Source: Planctomycetota bacterium (lineage in GTDB: Bacteria > Planctomycetota > Planctomycetia > Gemmatales > Gemmataceae). From it: a stretch of DNA of 64,000 nucleotides. The notes below the pieces were generated by a model. It was not told the DNA's origin. It was given only the letters and a program-made list of their open reading frames with translations, and made no database searches. This document shows positions 25,800-34,360 of this stretch, piece by piece. Each line of letters opens with the position of its first letter. Positions within the stretch are counted from its first letter, which is position 1. The translations under genes and the position numbers were made by a program. Location: assembly GCA_016195405.1 (NCBI GenBank), contig JACPZP010000008.1, positions 1-64,000 of the forward strand. Reading direction: 5' to 3'.

Positions 25800-26645
25800 A
25801 TGAACACCCACACAGCCTCGCGCAACGGGGCCCGCGTATCCCCCTCCCTTTCCACTTCTCATTCGCAGCCCGACACCAGCCCTGACTTCGACATCGACGA
25901 ACGACTCCGCGAGGAGATGAAACGCTTGGCCGCCGCCAATCGGGAGTTGTTGCAACATTCCCGCCAAGAAGCGTCGACCGCGGTTCTGGACGCGCCAGAG
26001 GATGCGCCAGAAGACGTGGCCGAGGAAGTCGATGAATTGGCCGTCCTGCGGGGCGAAAATGCCGACCTCCGCGCCCGCCTGGAAGAGGTCGAGGGGGTGC
26101 TCGCCAACTCCGGCAATGAGGAAGAAGCCTGGCAGGAACGGCAAAAGGAATACGAGAGCTTGCTGGAAGAAAAGTCGGAGGTGATTCGTAGCCTACACAT
26201 GAAAGCTCAGGAGCTTGAGGAACAGGCCGCTCCGCGCGAAGCGCCCAAGCCCGCCAGCGCCGAAGAAATCGCCGACTATGAATCCATGAAAAAAGAGCTC
26301 CAAGAGCAGCGGAGGCAATTGGAAGACGACGAGCAGTCCCTGATGACGCAAATGCGGCAAATGGAAATGGCGATGTCCAAAGACCGGGCAGAGCTAGCAC
26401 GGCAGCGCAACGAAATAGAACGCCTGCACGCCGAGTTGAACCGAGAAATTGAGTTGGCCTCGCGTGACCCAAGCCTTCGTGAAAAGCTTCTCAGCTTGCA
26501 GCGACGGCAACTCGCGGTGTCCAAGTCGGGCAAGTCGCCCGCGGCAAATCGCAATCAGTCGGAGCCGCCCAAGCCCAAGCCTGCTGAAGCCCCTGCCTCC
26601 GCCGCGAAACAAAGCAGCGGTTTGATCCGCCGGCTTTTTGGATAG
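25800..26645 (+). CDS. Coiled-coil protein of unknown function
   Basis: A 281-residue highly charged protein, Glu/Gln/Arg-rich with heptad patterns at about residues 30-60, 80-150 and 160-235 (EEIADYESMKKELQEQRRQL; DRAELARQRNEIERLHAELN), then a Pro/Ala/Lys linker and a short C-terminal SSGLIRRLFG that could be an amphipathic membrane-tethering helix. ATG 25800 has GGAG 10 bases upstream. The leader contains three imperfect CCCACCGGAGAGAAT-type tandem repeats (about 25738-25792). No family was recognised; a structural or scaffold role is only a guess. It is 94 bases downstream of the aminotransferase. Confidence 0.7.
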   Translation: MNTHTASRNGARVSPSLSTSHSQPDTSPDFDIDERLREEMKRLAAANRELLQHSRQEASTAVLDAPEDAPEDVAEEVDELAVLRGENADLRARLEEVEGVLANSGNEEEAWQERQKEYESLLEEKSEVIRSLHMKAQELEEQAAPREAPKPASAEEIADYESMKKELQEQRRQLEDDEQSLMTQMRQMEMAMSKDRAELARQRNEIERLHAELNREIELASRDPSLREKLLSLQRRQLAVSKSGKSPAANRNQSEPPKPKPAEAPASAAKQSSGLIRRLFG

Positions 26646-26670
26646 GACCCGAGATTCTCTCCCGTTTACG

Positions 26671-26686
26671 TTTCGCGCTCGCGAAA
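26671..26686. terminator. Possible small terminator hairpin between convergent genes
   Basis: TTTCGCG/CGCGAAA forms a 6-7-bp stem with a tiny loop in the 46-base gap between two convergent genes. There is no long U run, so the call is weak. Confidence 0.3.
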
Positions 26687-26691
26687 TCCGG

Positions 26692-27186
26692 CTAAAGCGC
26701 GCCCTCAGATCCAATAGCCGCGCGCAGGTCGGCTAGCTCTCGACGAGTCCGGCGAACGTATCGAAGCGCCAGAACCGACGCAATCAACAGAATCGCGTGC
26801 GCGGACACGCCTTCCAATGCACGCTCTCGCTTTTGGTCGTGAAATGTGACAAAATCCTGAGTTGCCTCGCGCGGTAGCACGTGCGATGGCTTGCCGGTGG
26901 TCTTTTCAAATGTATCTGCGTTGCGCCAGACTTGGAATTTGCCCTCTTCCACTGAGACGAACACTCTGCTGTCAGGCTGGCCGAAAGAGTCTATGGCATC
27001 CCTAAACAGCAGACAGATCCCCGCAAAGATAAACACGATGAGAATTGTCTGAACGCTCTCGAGCGGGTCGCGCCTACGCGCCGGCTCTTTCGGCGGCTCC
27101 GGCGGCGGGAGAAGCTTCTGAAGCCGCTTGACGCGCTCGTCAACGGCCGCGAAGCGCTCCTCCAGTGAGGGCTGTTCATCGGGCAT
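26692..27186 (-). CDS. Small membrane protein of unknown function
   Basis: A 164-residue protein with two predicted membrane helices: one near residues 50-68 (TILIVFIFAGICLLFRDAID) and one near 128-145 (HAILLIASVLALRYVRRTRR). Between them is a soluble domain of about 60 residues (SRVFVSVEEGKFQVWRNADT). The N-terminus has a short coiled coil and a Pro-rich run. ATG 27186 follows a GTG that is equally possible. It starts 27 bases after the ARPP-1 gene on the same strand and is probably co-transcribed. No family was recognised. Confidence 0.65.
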   Translation of the reverse strand: MPDEQPSLEERFAAVDERVKRLQKLLPPPEPPKEPARRRDPLESVQTILIVFIFAGICLLFRDAIDSFGQPDSRVFVSVEEGKFQVWRNADTFEKTTGKPSHVLPREATQDFVTFHDQKRERALEGVSAHAILLIASVLALRYVRRTRRELADLRAAIGSEGAL

Positions 27187-27213
27187 CACCGCACCGTAAA
27201 TTGCAGCGTCGCC

Positions 27214-28386
27214 TCACTTCGCTAGCACGCTCCTATGCAGCACCAAATTCCCTTGCCCGATATCGCACGTATCGAAGACCAGACTTTGCCCTTCCGTGCG
27301 CAGCACCAGGGTCGCCGGTGACACTTGTTGCTGGAAGCACTGACCGGTTTCGGTGGCGGCTAGGAAGGATTGAAGTGACTTGGTTGACGGCGATTCGAAG
27401 GTGCGGCCGTCGGTGCGCTCGGCCAGGGCGGCCACGGCGCTGGATTTCAACAGCTTGGGCCACAATTCCTGGAACAGGGAGGACGAAGCGTAGACATCGG
27501 CGCTTTGAATTCTCCCGTTCACCGCCACCGCGAAGCCAATAGCGTCGTTCTTGCCGTCCGGCGTCTGGAAAAGCTTGTCGAGATAGGTTTCGATTGCCTG
27601 TTGCACGCGTTGATTCTCCAGCGTGAGCTGCAGGCTGGTGCTCGACTGGGCGGATTTCACGGAGCCGCCGGCGTTGCGCGACAGATTGGATTGAAGCAGC
27701 GCGACTCCGTTCCACACGTCGCCTTGCGATTGCCGCGACGCGGCGACTTTCAGTTTTTGGCCGGGCAACTGCTCCGTCGAGGAGCCGAACGATGTGCTGA
27801 TCTCGTTGCCGCGAGGCCTCGAACGGCCTTGCTCAACGCACAGAGCCTGGATCGGTTGCCTTTGGGCCAAGGGCGGTACGAGCATGTCGTAGGGCAACAC
27901 GCGGTCCTGCGTGCCGCCCTTGATGATGTCGCCTGCCTGGATGAATAGCGGCGTGGCGCCGAGATTGTCGATGGTGAGCTGGCCAGTCCCCGTTTCATGC
28001 ACGACCGCCAAATTGCGCGTCAAGCCTTGTTCCAAGGTCAGGACGCGTTGGACTTTCATCGTGTCCGCACCGTGAATCAGGTAGACGGAGAGGTTGGCGT
28101 GCGTGAACGGGCCACTGACCGTATACTCCTTGGCGGCGACTTGCGGGCCGCGCAGCGTCACGGCTTCTTGCTGCGTGCAAGCCTTCTCGACCGGCATCTG
28201 CTGAAACAGGTCATCCCAAATCAATGGCGCGGGCGCCTGATTCGCGACGGCTCCCTGCGCGATAAACTGTGGCCGCGCGTGCATTGTCGGCTGCACCAGA
28301 TGGAATAGCCCCAAGGCGATGCCGAAACAGAGCGCCACACCGAGGGCGCTGCCCAGGACGATCCCAATGATGGATTGAGATTTCAT
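27214..28386 (-). CDS. ARPP-1 domain protein, membrane anchored
   Basis: A 390-residue protein with one N-terminal membrane helix (IIGIVLGSALGVALCFGIAL) and an ARPP-1 (DUF6569) domain over about 90-380. Family blocks visible are VVHETGTGQLTIDNLGATPL, FIQAGDIIKGGTQDR, LPYDMLVPP and LCVEQGRSRPRG. The domain was named from genomic association with ADP-ribosylglycohydrolase and rhodanese-phosphatase proteins; its biochemical function is unproven. ATG 28386 has GGAG 7 bases upstream; an upstream in-frame start is not supported. It is divergent from the cytochrome gene at 28511 and followed by a small membrane protein. Confidence 0.8.
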   Translation of the reverse strand: MKSQSIIGIVLGSALGVALCFGIALGLFHLVQPTMHARPQFIAQGAVANQAPAPLIWDDLFQQMPVEKACTQQEAVTLRGPQVAAKEYTVSGPFTHANLSVYLIHGADTMKVQRVLTLEQGLTRNLAVVHETGTGQLTIDNLGATPLFIQAGDIIKGGTQDRVLPYDMLVPPLAQRQPIQALCVEQGRSRPRGNEISTSFGSSTEQLPGQKLKVAASRQSQGDVWNGVALLQSNLSRNAGGSVKSAQSSTSLQLTLENQRVQQAIETYLDKLFQTPDGKNDAIGFAVAVNGRIQSADVYASSSLFQELWPKLLKSSAVAALAERTDGRTFESPSTKSLQSFLAATETGQCFQQQVSPATLVLRTEGQSLVFDTCDIGQGNLVLHRSVLAK

Positions 28387-28510
28387 GGCACTGCTCCTCA
28401 AAAGGGATAACGAATTGTCAACCTTCTCGCCGCGCACGGCGTACAGATCGTACCGGATATCGTACCCCATCTGAGTTGGTTTTTCCAGCGCACCGCATTA
28501 GGATGGCAAA

Positions 28511-30427
28511 ATGGATAACCCTTCGAATTCGAAACCGCCGTCCGCGCAGCCGATTCGTTCGCGGTGGCGGGCGTTTCTTGTCTGTGGCGCGCTGGCGGTG
28601 GTGACGTTTGCCGGCCTGGCTTTTTACTGGGTACGCCTGCGAAATCCAACTCCGCCGGCATTCGACGATCCGCGCCTTACGTTCAACTCGCCCTATTTGA
28701 ACGTGCGTCCCAACGTCCGCTACGTTTCCGATGAGAAGTGCGCCAACTGCCATCTCGACCTGGCTGAGAGCTTCAAGCATCATCCCATGGGCCAGTCACT
28801 GGGCGCTTTCAGCGAAATGCCGCGCGTCGAAACCGACGCCGCCATTTTCCAGACCCAAGGCTTGCAATATGAAGTCAAACGCACAACCGATGGGATGACC
28901 CACGCCGAGCGAAAGCTCGACCGCGAAGGGAAACGCGTTTGGGAGTTGGAGCGGCCGGTCGCCTTTGTCTTCGGTTCAGGCACGCGGGGGCGATCCTACC
29001 TCGTTCAAGACGACGGCGCCCTCTTCCAATCGCCGATCTCCTGGTTCTCGCAGAAGGAGACGTGGGACCTGTCACCTGGCTTCGAGAAGGGGAATCGCCA
29101 TTTCCAGCGGCCCATCGGCACGGACTGCTTGCATTGCCATGTCAACCGCTTTGATCACGTCGCCGGAACCATCAACAAATACGAGGGCGCTGTCTTTCAG
29201 GGCCATGCCATCGGTTGCCAACGCTGCCACGGGCCTGGTGAATTGCACGTGAGTGAACAGGAAGCCAGTCGGAAAAGTCGCACGGGCGGCCTGACCATCG
29301 TGAACCCGGCCAAGCTGGAGCCGCTCTTGCGCGACTCGGTGTGCGAACAATGCCATCTGCACGGCGATGCGGCAGTGGACCGCATGGGCCGCAGCAAGCA
29401 AGAATTTCGGCCGGGGCTGCCGTTCGATCTGTTCACGACGGTCTTCGTAGAGGACGGTGTCGCTCCCGATCAATTCCTCGGCCAGGTGCAGCAGATGCGT
29501 TCCAGCCTGTGTTACATCGCCAGCGACGGCAAGCTTGGCTGTATCTCATGCCACAACCCGCATCATTTGCCGGAAGCGGGCGAGAAGATCGACTACTTCC
29601 GCAAACGCTGCCAGGAATGCCACCAGCCGAATGCGAAAGATTGCAGCATCCCGGAGGCTCGGCGGACGAGGGAAAACGGCGACAGTTGTTACCAATGCCA
29701 CATGGGCCGCTATGCAACCCGCAACATCATCCACACGAGCATGACGGATCACCGCGTTGTCCGCCGCCCCAAGCCGCCGGAGCCGAGGGATCCGTTCTTC
29801 CAAAAGTCGCGCGTCGCGCCGGAGCTTGTCCGATTCCATCAATCCGCGACTGCATCCCAAGGGTTGGAACTGGAGCGTGACTTCGCGGCGGCCGTCCTTG
29901 AAAAGATTGCAAATTCCAACAACACAATCATGGCCAAGAAGGCAGTGGAAAAGCTGCTACCGGCGTTGGAGAAATGGCCGCACGATATTGGCGGTTTGCA
30001 AGCTCTGGAACTGGGCTATTATCTGCTCGACAAAAAACAGGAATCGCTGGAGACCTCGGAACGGATACTGCGGCTCGACCCCGGCCAGGAAAAGACGTTG
30101 CAAAGTGCGTTTAGCCTTGCGCTCGTCTTGGATCGCCCGGCGCAAGCGAGGGAGTATGCCGGCCGACTGGTGAAGCTGAATCCGGGCAATTCCGAGAATC
30201 ACTTTGCAATGAGCCTCGTTCACTTCAACGACAAAGAATATGAACAAGCCGTCGCGGCTGCCCGCGACACCTTGCGACTCATGCCTTCGCATGCCGAAGC
30301 AAGGCTTCTCCTGGTGCGCGCTCTGGCTCAACAAGGCAATGAATCGGCCGCCGGAAACGAGTTGCGGCTTTACGCCCGTAGCGAAGGCAGCGTGCCACCG
30401 AACTTGCGATATTTACTCAAGAAATGA
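28511..30427 (+). CDS. Heptaheme c-type cytochrome with TPR C-terminus
   Basis: A 638-residue protein anchored by an N-terminal helix (FLVCGALAVVTFAGLAFYWV) and therefore facing the periplasm. Seven CxxCH haem sites are present: CANCH, CLHCH, CQRCH, CEQCH, CISCH, CQECH and CYQCH, all within the first 400 residues. The spacing resembles cytochrome c554/octahaem-type domains used in electron transfer. Residues about 440-630 form TPRs (KMPSHAEARLLLVRALAQQG-like blocks). The combination is common in Planctomycetes and may couple electron transfer to partner binding. ATG 28511 has AGGATGG upstream. No quinol dehydrogenase or terminal reductase is adjacent, so the redox partner is unknown. Confidence 0.9.
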   Translation: MDNPSNSKPPSAQPIRSRWRAFLVCGALAVVTFAGLAFYWVRLRNPTPPAFDDPRLTFNSPYLNVRPNVRYVSDEKCANCHLDLAESFKHHPMGQSLGAFSEMPRVETDAAIFQTQGLQYEVKRTTDGMTHAERKLDREGKRVWELERPVAFVFGSGTRGRSYLVQDDGALFQSPISWFSQKETWDLSPGFEKGNRHFQRPIGTDCLHCHVNRFDHVAGTINKYEGAVFQGHAIGCQRCHGPGELHVSEQEASRKSRTGGLTIVNPAKLEPLLRDSVCEQCHLHGDAAVDRMGRSKQEFRPGLPFDLFTTVFVEDGVAPDQFLGQVQQMRSSLCYIASDGKLGCISCHNPHHLPEAGEKIDYFRKRCQECHQPNAKDCSIPEARRTRENGDSCYQCHMGRYATRNIIHTSMTDHRVVRRPKPPEPRDPFFQKSRVAPELVRFHQSATASQGLELERDFAAAVLEKIANSNNTIMAKKAVEKLLPALEKWPHDIGGLQALELGYYLLDKKQESLETSERILRLDPGQEKTLQSAFSLALVLDRPAQAREYAGRLVKLNPGNSENHFAMSLVHFNDKEYEQAVAAARDTLRLMPSHAEARLLLVRALAQQGNESAAGNELRLYARSEGSVPPNLRYLLKK

Positions 30428-30432
30428 ATCTT

Positions 30433-30490
30433 GTTTAGCGGGGAGCCGCAAGCGACCGCGGGAAGGGTCGCCGCTGGCTCCCCGCTAAAC
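30433..30490. repeat. GTTTAGC-family palindrome between convergent genes
   Basis: A perfect 15-bp inverted repeat, GTTTAGCGGGGAGCC at 30433-30447 and its complement at 30476-30490, with a 28-base interior. It occupies nearly all of the 73-base gap between the cytochrome gene and the convergent ABC transporter gene, so it could terminate both. Confidence 0.8.
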
Positions 30491-30500
30491 GGTGAGTCGA

Positions 30501-32774
30501 TTACCCGCGCCGAACGTCTTTGCGACGCAAGAACCACGCGGCCAGGCCGAGCAAGATCGCCGTCTGCACCGCCAGCGCCAAACACGCCAGCAGCACGTTG
30601 TCGTCATAACTCATGGCGACCGGCACGTCGGGCGGCAGCCGAGTCGCCCCGCGATGGACCGCCCGGTAGCCCCAGTAGGCCGGCGAGAACGCCGTTGCCA
30701 CGTAGTAAAGAACGCCTTCTCTCACGGACAGGACGCCGCCGCCCAGGATAATCTGCGGAATGAGCACGTAGGGCAAAAGCGCGTTGGCCTGATCGGGCGA
30801 CGACACCAACGACGACAGGAACAGACCCATCGCGACGCCGGTCATGCCGAGAACGACGAGCACGCCGAATTCGCTCATGAAAGGCAGTCGATAGTCCGGA
30901 TACGGAAACTCCGAGCCGAGCCACAGGTGCGAAAGTGCGAGCGGCCCGTAGATGCAAGCCATCAGCAACAACGCCTGCATGGCGGTGATCGCAGTCAGAA
31001 TCAAGAACTTGCTTGACAGATAGGGCACGATGCCGAGGTTGACAGCTCGTTCCCGGCTATAGATCGCTTCCTCCTTGACGATTTCCTTGGCGGCGTTGTT
31101 GCACCCCAGCCACAAAACGATGATGACGATCAGGAAGAGCAGCATGTACGTGAAGCGGGGATTGACGATGATATGCTCTGGCAGGACGGGGCCCTTCGTT
31201 TCCACCATCATGTTGAGAAGCTGCTCCGCTTTCCCGCCTTTTTTCAAGTGCGGCTCGAGTTCATCGCGGATGTCGGCTAAGGCTTGGCGCTCATTCTCCT
31301 CCAGCTTCCGCGGCACGAGGATTTTCTCCTCGTAAGACTTGCCGGCGAACCCGCACAAAATGAAGAGGGCGATGATGGGCGCTTGCAGGAACAAGAGCCG
31401 CAAGCTGCCGCGATCGCGGAAAATCAGCTCGATATAGCGTGCGGTCAAGATTTTGAACTGGTGCCAGAACGGAAAGTGCTGCCGGTTCGACGGCGGGGGC
31501 GAGCTTACCGCCGCCATTGGGGCCCGTTGCGTGGCGAATCCGGCGTCGCCGCTGGTCGTTGGCGTCGAGGCAGGGATGGGGACAAAATCCGATCCGAGCC
31601 GTTTCGCCACGAATTCCTTGTGCAGCGACGACGTGACGAATCGCGTTTCCCATTCCTGCGGCTCGCGCGCGCCCAAGCTGTCGTAAACTTCGCTGAGCCT
31701 GCTGACGCCGAAGTACGTTCGGGCTTCGGCAGGAGGGCCGAAAAAAACTAGCTTGCCACGCATGAGAATGACAACGAGGTTGCAGAGATCGACGTTGTCG
31801 ACGTTGTGGGTAATGCACAAGACCGACTTGCCTTCGTCGGCGAGCTGGCGGAAGAGGCGCATCATCCGCGCTTCGGTGCCGGCGTCGAGGCCGCTGGTTG
31901 CCTCGTCGATATAGAGTAAGCACGGCCTGGCCAACAACTCCGCCCCGAGGCTGACTCGCTTGATCTGGCCGCCCGAAAGCTGTGCGATCAGCGTGTTGCG
32001 GTGCGGCTCCAATTCCATCAAGCGAATCACGTCGTCGAAGCGATTGCGCAGCTCTTCGGGGCTGGTGTCGGTCGGCAAGCGCAGCCGGGCCGTGTAGTAG
32101 AGCGCGCGCTCGACCGGCAACTGCGAATGCACGATGTCACGCTGCGGCACATAACCCAGCGATTGGCGGAAGCTGTCGAAGTGGAGGTAGAAGTTCTCGC
32201 CGTTAGCGAGCACCCGCCCCCCGGTCGCGGGCCGTCGGCCGTTGAGGCAATCCATCAGCGTGCTTTTGCCCGAGCCCGACGGCCCCAGCAGGCTGACGAA
32301 CTCGCCCGGCTCGATCGCCAAGCTGATGTTGTCCAGAATCGCGCGTTTGGCGCCGCCGGCGACGGGAACGACTTTTTCCAGCCCGCGCGCTTCGAGTCTC
32401 AGGCTGAGACTGCTGTCGAGGATCTGGATTTCAGCGCCCGCAAGGCGCAATAGGAAAGGTCCGATGCCAATGCGGTCGTTTTCTCGGACAGTCTCGGCAT
32501 CTGCAATGCGCCGACCGTTGATCAAGACGCCATTGAGGCTGCGCAAATCCTCAAGGATGAGTTGGCCATTGGAACGCTGCACGAGCCGGGCGTGATAGCG
32601 CGACACCGTCGGGTGCGGCAACGAGATGTCGCACTCCGGCCCGCGGCCAATGACGCAAGCCGACTTGCCGGCGAAAAGGCTCGCCAACGAGAGTGCGCGG
32701 CGCTGGTCCTTGACCGGCGGCATTGGGCCGGACCAGCGCACGGTGGCATCGGAGGGAGCGGGATGCTCGGGCAT
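30501..32774 (-). CDS. FHA-domain ABCG-type transporter (ATPase and permease fused)
   Basis: A 757-residue half-transporter. An N-terminal FHA domain (about 20-115: GRGPECDISLPHPTVSRYHA, RSLNGVLINGRRI) would bind phosphothreonine peptides. The ABC ATPase follows: Walker A GPSGSGKST at 164-172, signature LSGGQIKRVSLG, Walker B LLYIDEATSGLD, H-loop ITHN. An ABC2-type membrane domain with about six helices ends the protein (TYMLLFLIVIIVLWLGCNNA; LPYVLIPQIILGGGVL). This FHA-ABC-ABC2 order is the ABCG-like type used for efflux or lipid export; the substrate is unknown. ATG 32774 has GGAG upstream. Planctomycetes have many Ser/Thr kinases, so phospho-dependent control through FHA is plausible. Confidence 0.92.
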   Translation of the reverse strand: MPEHPAPSDATVRWSGPMPPVKDQRRALSLASLFAGKSACVIGRGPECDISLPHPTVSRYHARLVQRSNGQLILEDLRSLNGVLINGRRIADAETVRENDRIGIGPFLLRLAGAEIQILDSSLSLRLEARGLEKVVPVAGGAKRAILDNISLAIEPGEFVSLLGPSGSGKSTLMDCLNGRRPATGGRVLANGENFYLHFDSFRQSLGYVPQRDIVHSQLPVERALYYTARLRLPTDTSPEELRNRFDDVIRLMELEPHRNTLIAQLSGGQIKRVSLGAELLARPCLLYIDEATSGLDAGTEARMMRLFRQLADEGKSVLCITHNVDNVDLCNLVVILMRGKLVFFGPPAEARTYFGVSRLSEVYDSLGAREPQEWETRFVTSSLHKEFVAKRLGSDFVPIPASTPTTSGDAGFATQRAPMAAVSSPPPSNRQHFPFWHQFKILTARYIELIFRDRGSLRLLFLQAPIIALFILCGFAGKSYEEKILVPRKLEENERQALADIRDELEPHLKKGGKAEQLLNMMVETKGPVLPEHIIVNPRFTYMLLFLIVIIVLWLGCNNAAKEIVKEEAIYSRERAVNLGIVPYLSSKFLILTAITAMQALLLMACIYGPLALSHLWLGSEFPYPDYRLPFMSEFGVLVVLGMTGVAMGLFLSSLVSSPDQANALLPYVLIPQIILGGGVLSVREGVLYYVATAFSPAYWGYRAVHRGATRLPPDVPVAMSYDDNVLLACLALAVQTAILLGLAAWFLRRKDVRRG

Positions 32775-33111
32775 CAAGACTCCGGAATGAGCCGTTGACG
32801 ACTACCACAGTTTATTTAACGAATCGGCTTTGCTCTTGGCGGGGTCCTCGTGACGTGGACGGTCCGTCTACACCTCGTTAGACGCTTTTTTTCGACGTAA
32901 ATCGTTATTTCGCAGTGCTTTGAGTGGATGCGTTTAATCAGACGCCGACACCCCCAGCCGGACAAACGCATTCGACACTTCGTTAAACGCATCCGACAGC
33001 TCGTTAGACGCATTCGACGCCTCGTTAGACGCATTCGTGGTTTTTCTCGACGTAAGTCCTTATTTTTTTGGAAATGCGTTTATGCGGATGAGGAGAAATG
33101 GCGCCCGGCAA
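32775..33111. other. 337-base gap with a tandem and a direct repeat
   Basis: Upstream of the ABC transporter. It holds the 21-bp tandem repeat (32964-33040) and a longer direct repeat in which CTCGTTAGACGC, a T-rich run and TCGACGTAA recur near 32874-32905 and 33022-33056. Frames through the repeat encode KRIRQLV-type 7-residue repeats only and are not taken as genes. No promoter could be fixed. Confidence 0.5.
32964..33040. repeat. 21-bp tandem repeat, 3.6 copies
   Basis: Units start at 32964, 32985, 33006 and 33027 (partial): RRACGCATYCGACRSYTCGTT. Period and core (AAACGCATYCG) resemble the block at 13187-13260 read on the minus strand (GAAACAATCCG) and the degraded units at 54953-55083 (GAAACGAAT). 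Confidence 0.8.
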
Positions 33112-33437
33112 TTAGGTCCGAAGCTCCACGGCGCGACCGTCGGGATCACGGACTACAACGCGACCTGGCGAACGGGACGGCGACGATGTCCTGACAGGCT
33201 TGACGCCGAGAGCTTGAAGCGCGTAAACAACGTCGTCGAGTTGCGCAACACGGAAACCCATGCGCGTCGACTTGTCCACGAGTGCGCTCTCGTCAGTTAG
33301 CGGGTAAGTTCCAACACCAGATCGCCAAGGTTGGCCACGTAATGAACGGGACCGTTACCGTGCTTCTCTTCCGTGAATTGGATTCCGAGCGCGGCATCGA
33401 AATGGCGAAGCTCATCAAGCTGTCGCGTCTTCAACAC
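33112..33437 (-). pseudogene. Frameshifted VOC/glyoxalase-family gene
   Basis: Starting at GTG 33437 the frame reads LDELRHFDAALGIQFTEEKH, then GPVHYVANLGDLVLELTR and stops at 33297. One base shorter, the reading continues LTDESALVDKSTRMGF, AQLDDVVYALQALGVKPVR, VVVRDPDGRAVELRT and stops at 33112. Together these give a complete vicinal-oxygen-chelate half of about 110 residues (HFxxALG, metal-ligand Glu, DPDGxxVEL). A single C lost after CTTACC explains the break. VOC proteins include glyoxalases and bleomycin/fosfomycin-resistance proteins; this copy is probably inactive unless a sequencing error or programmed frameshift is involved. The GTG overlaps the 3' end of the next gene upstream by 7 bases. 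Confidence 0.75.
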
Positions 33438-33772
33438 CAGCTACATTCTAGCCACGATACTTCGTCGCTGGACGCCGAAATTCGGAGGCTCATCTGAATG
33501 GGCGCCAGGATCTGCTCAGACATGATGAAACATAAACCGAAGATCTCTGCTGTTGCCTCTCCGGTCTTCCGGGCAAGCATCGGCATTATCCCATCCAGAG
33601 CCTCGTGGTTCCATTCGGAATAAACCTCAGCGAGCAGTTCCGGTACGAAGTATTCCAAATCCACGAGGACATCCTGGAACTCCTCGGAGTCTTGTAGATT
33701 CGTGCCTTTGGCGAGCGGGCCGAGAATCGCCCGAAGCGAACGGCTCGTGAGTTCTTCAGCTCGTGACGGCAT
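33431..33772 (-). CDS. Small protein of unknown function
   Basis: A 113-residue, acidic, mostly helical protein (MPSRAEELTSRSLRAILGPL; FVPELLAEVYSEWNHEALDG; GEATAEIFGLCFIMSEQIL). No known motif. It starts 23 bases after the preceding gene on the same strand, so it is probably the last intact gene of a small operon (34675 to 33431). The last residues (SWLECSWC) run into the VOC pseudogene and may not be the original end. Size, acidity and operon setting resemble immunity or island-borne proteins, but this is inference. Confidence 0.6.
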   Translation of the reverse strand: MPSRAEELTSRSLRAILGPLAKGTNLQDSEEFQDVLVDLEYFVPELLAEVYSEWNHEALDGIMPMLARKTGEATAEIFGLCFIMSEQILAPIQMSLRISASSDEVSWLECSWC

Positions 33773-33795
33773 CGCGGCTTCTCTTACTTCGTGTC

Positions 33796-34353
33796 TTACA
33801 TTTCTAAGCAGATGTTTTCTTCGATCGGCATTGGGCGTTTCTCGGCGTCGTTTCCGCGTTGATGCCTAAAGCATCCGTTACCGTGAACCGAAAGCACATA
33901 CCCATTTGGCTTATACAGCATCCAGACTTCGGCATCGGAGTCCCGATCAAACCGCCGACACTCAAGGACGCATCCGAGATCGAAAGCGAAGAGTGTCGCA
34001 CCGCTGACTGGCTCTACCCTCACTGAGATGAGGTGTTGTTCCGTCAATTGCGCCATCGCCAGTCTGATTCGCCGGAACGAAGAAGAACCGGTTGCCAAAG
34101 GAAGGTTGTCCAAGGACAGCCGCCAGTAGCAACAGTATATCGACAGCCACCATTCTCCGCGAACGGTAACACGCCGTCGTTGGGCTAACAGCTGGACCGC
34201 CTCGGATTTCGATGTTGTGGTGTACGGCTCTCGAATGCGAAGCGATGGCTTGCCGAAATTCATCGACAAACTCAAGATGCGGGTGAAGTCAAGGCCCCAG
34301 CAAGGCTGGCCAAAGAGCGGCTGGAACGTCCTTTCGAAGACCTTTGCGTTCAT
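33796..34353 (-). CDS. Protein of unknown function
   Basis: A 185-residue protein starting at ATG 34353 (MNAKVFERTFQPLFGQPCWG); a 10-codon upstream extension is possible but overlaps the preceding gene. It has a hydrophobic patch (GEWWLSIYCCYWRLSL) and a beta-rich second half (VEPVSGATLFAFDLGCVLEC; AEVWMLYKPNGYVLSVHGNG). No family or catalytic motif was recognised. It lies 7 bases after the preceding gene, in an operon of three small unknown genes beside the yjbQ fragment array. Confidence 0.6.
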   Translation of the reverse strand: MNAKVFERTFQPLFGQPCWGLDFTRILSLSMNFGKPSLRIREPYTTTSKSEAVQLLAQRRRVTVRGEWWLSIYCCYWRLSLDNLPLATGSSSFRRIRLAMAQLTEQHLISVRVEPVSGATLFAFDLGCVLECRRFDRDSDAEVWMLYKPNGYVLSVHGNGCFRHQRGNDAEKRPMPIEENICLEM

Positions 34354-34360
34354 GATTGGT

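Noticed and set aside
13187-33040. Tandem repeats as a CRISPR array
   Set aside because: Units are directly adjacent with no unique spacers, only 21 bp long, and no cas genes are present.
32928-33194. Open frame of KRIRQLV-type heptads
   Set aside because: Product of the 21-bp tandem repeat; then runs antisense through the VOC pseudogene.
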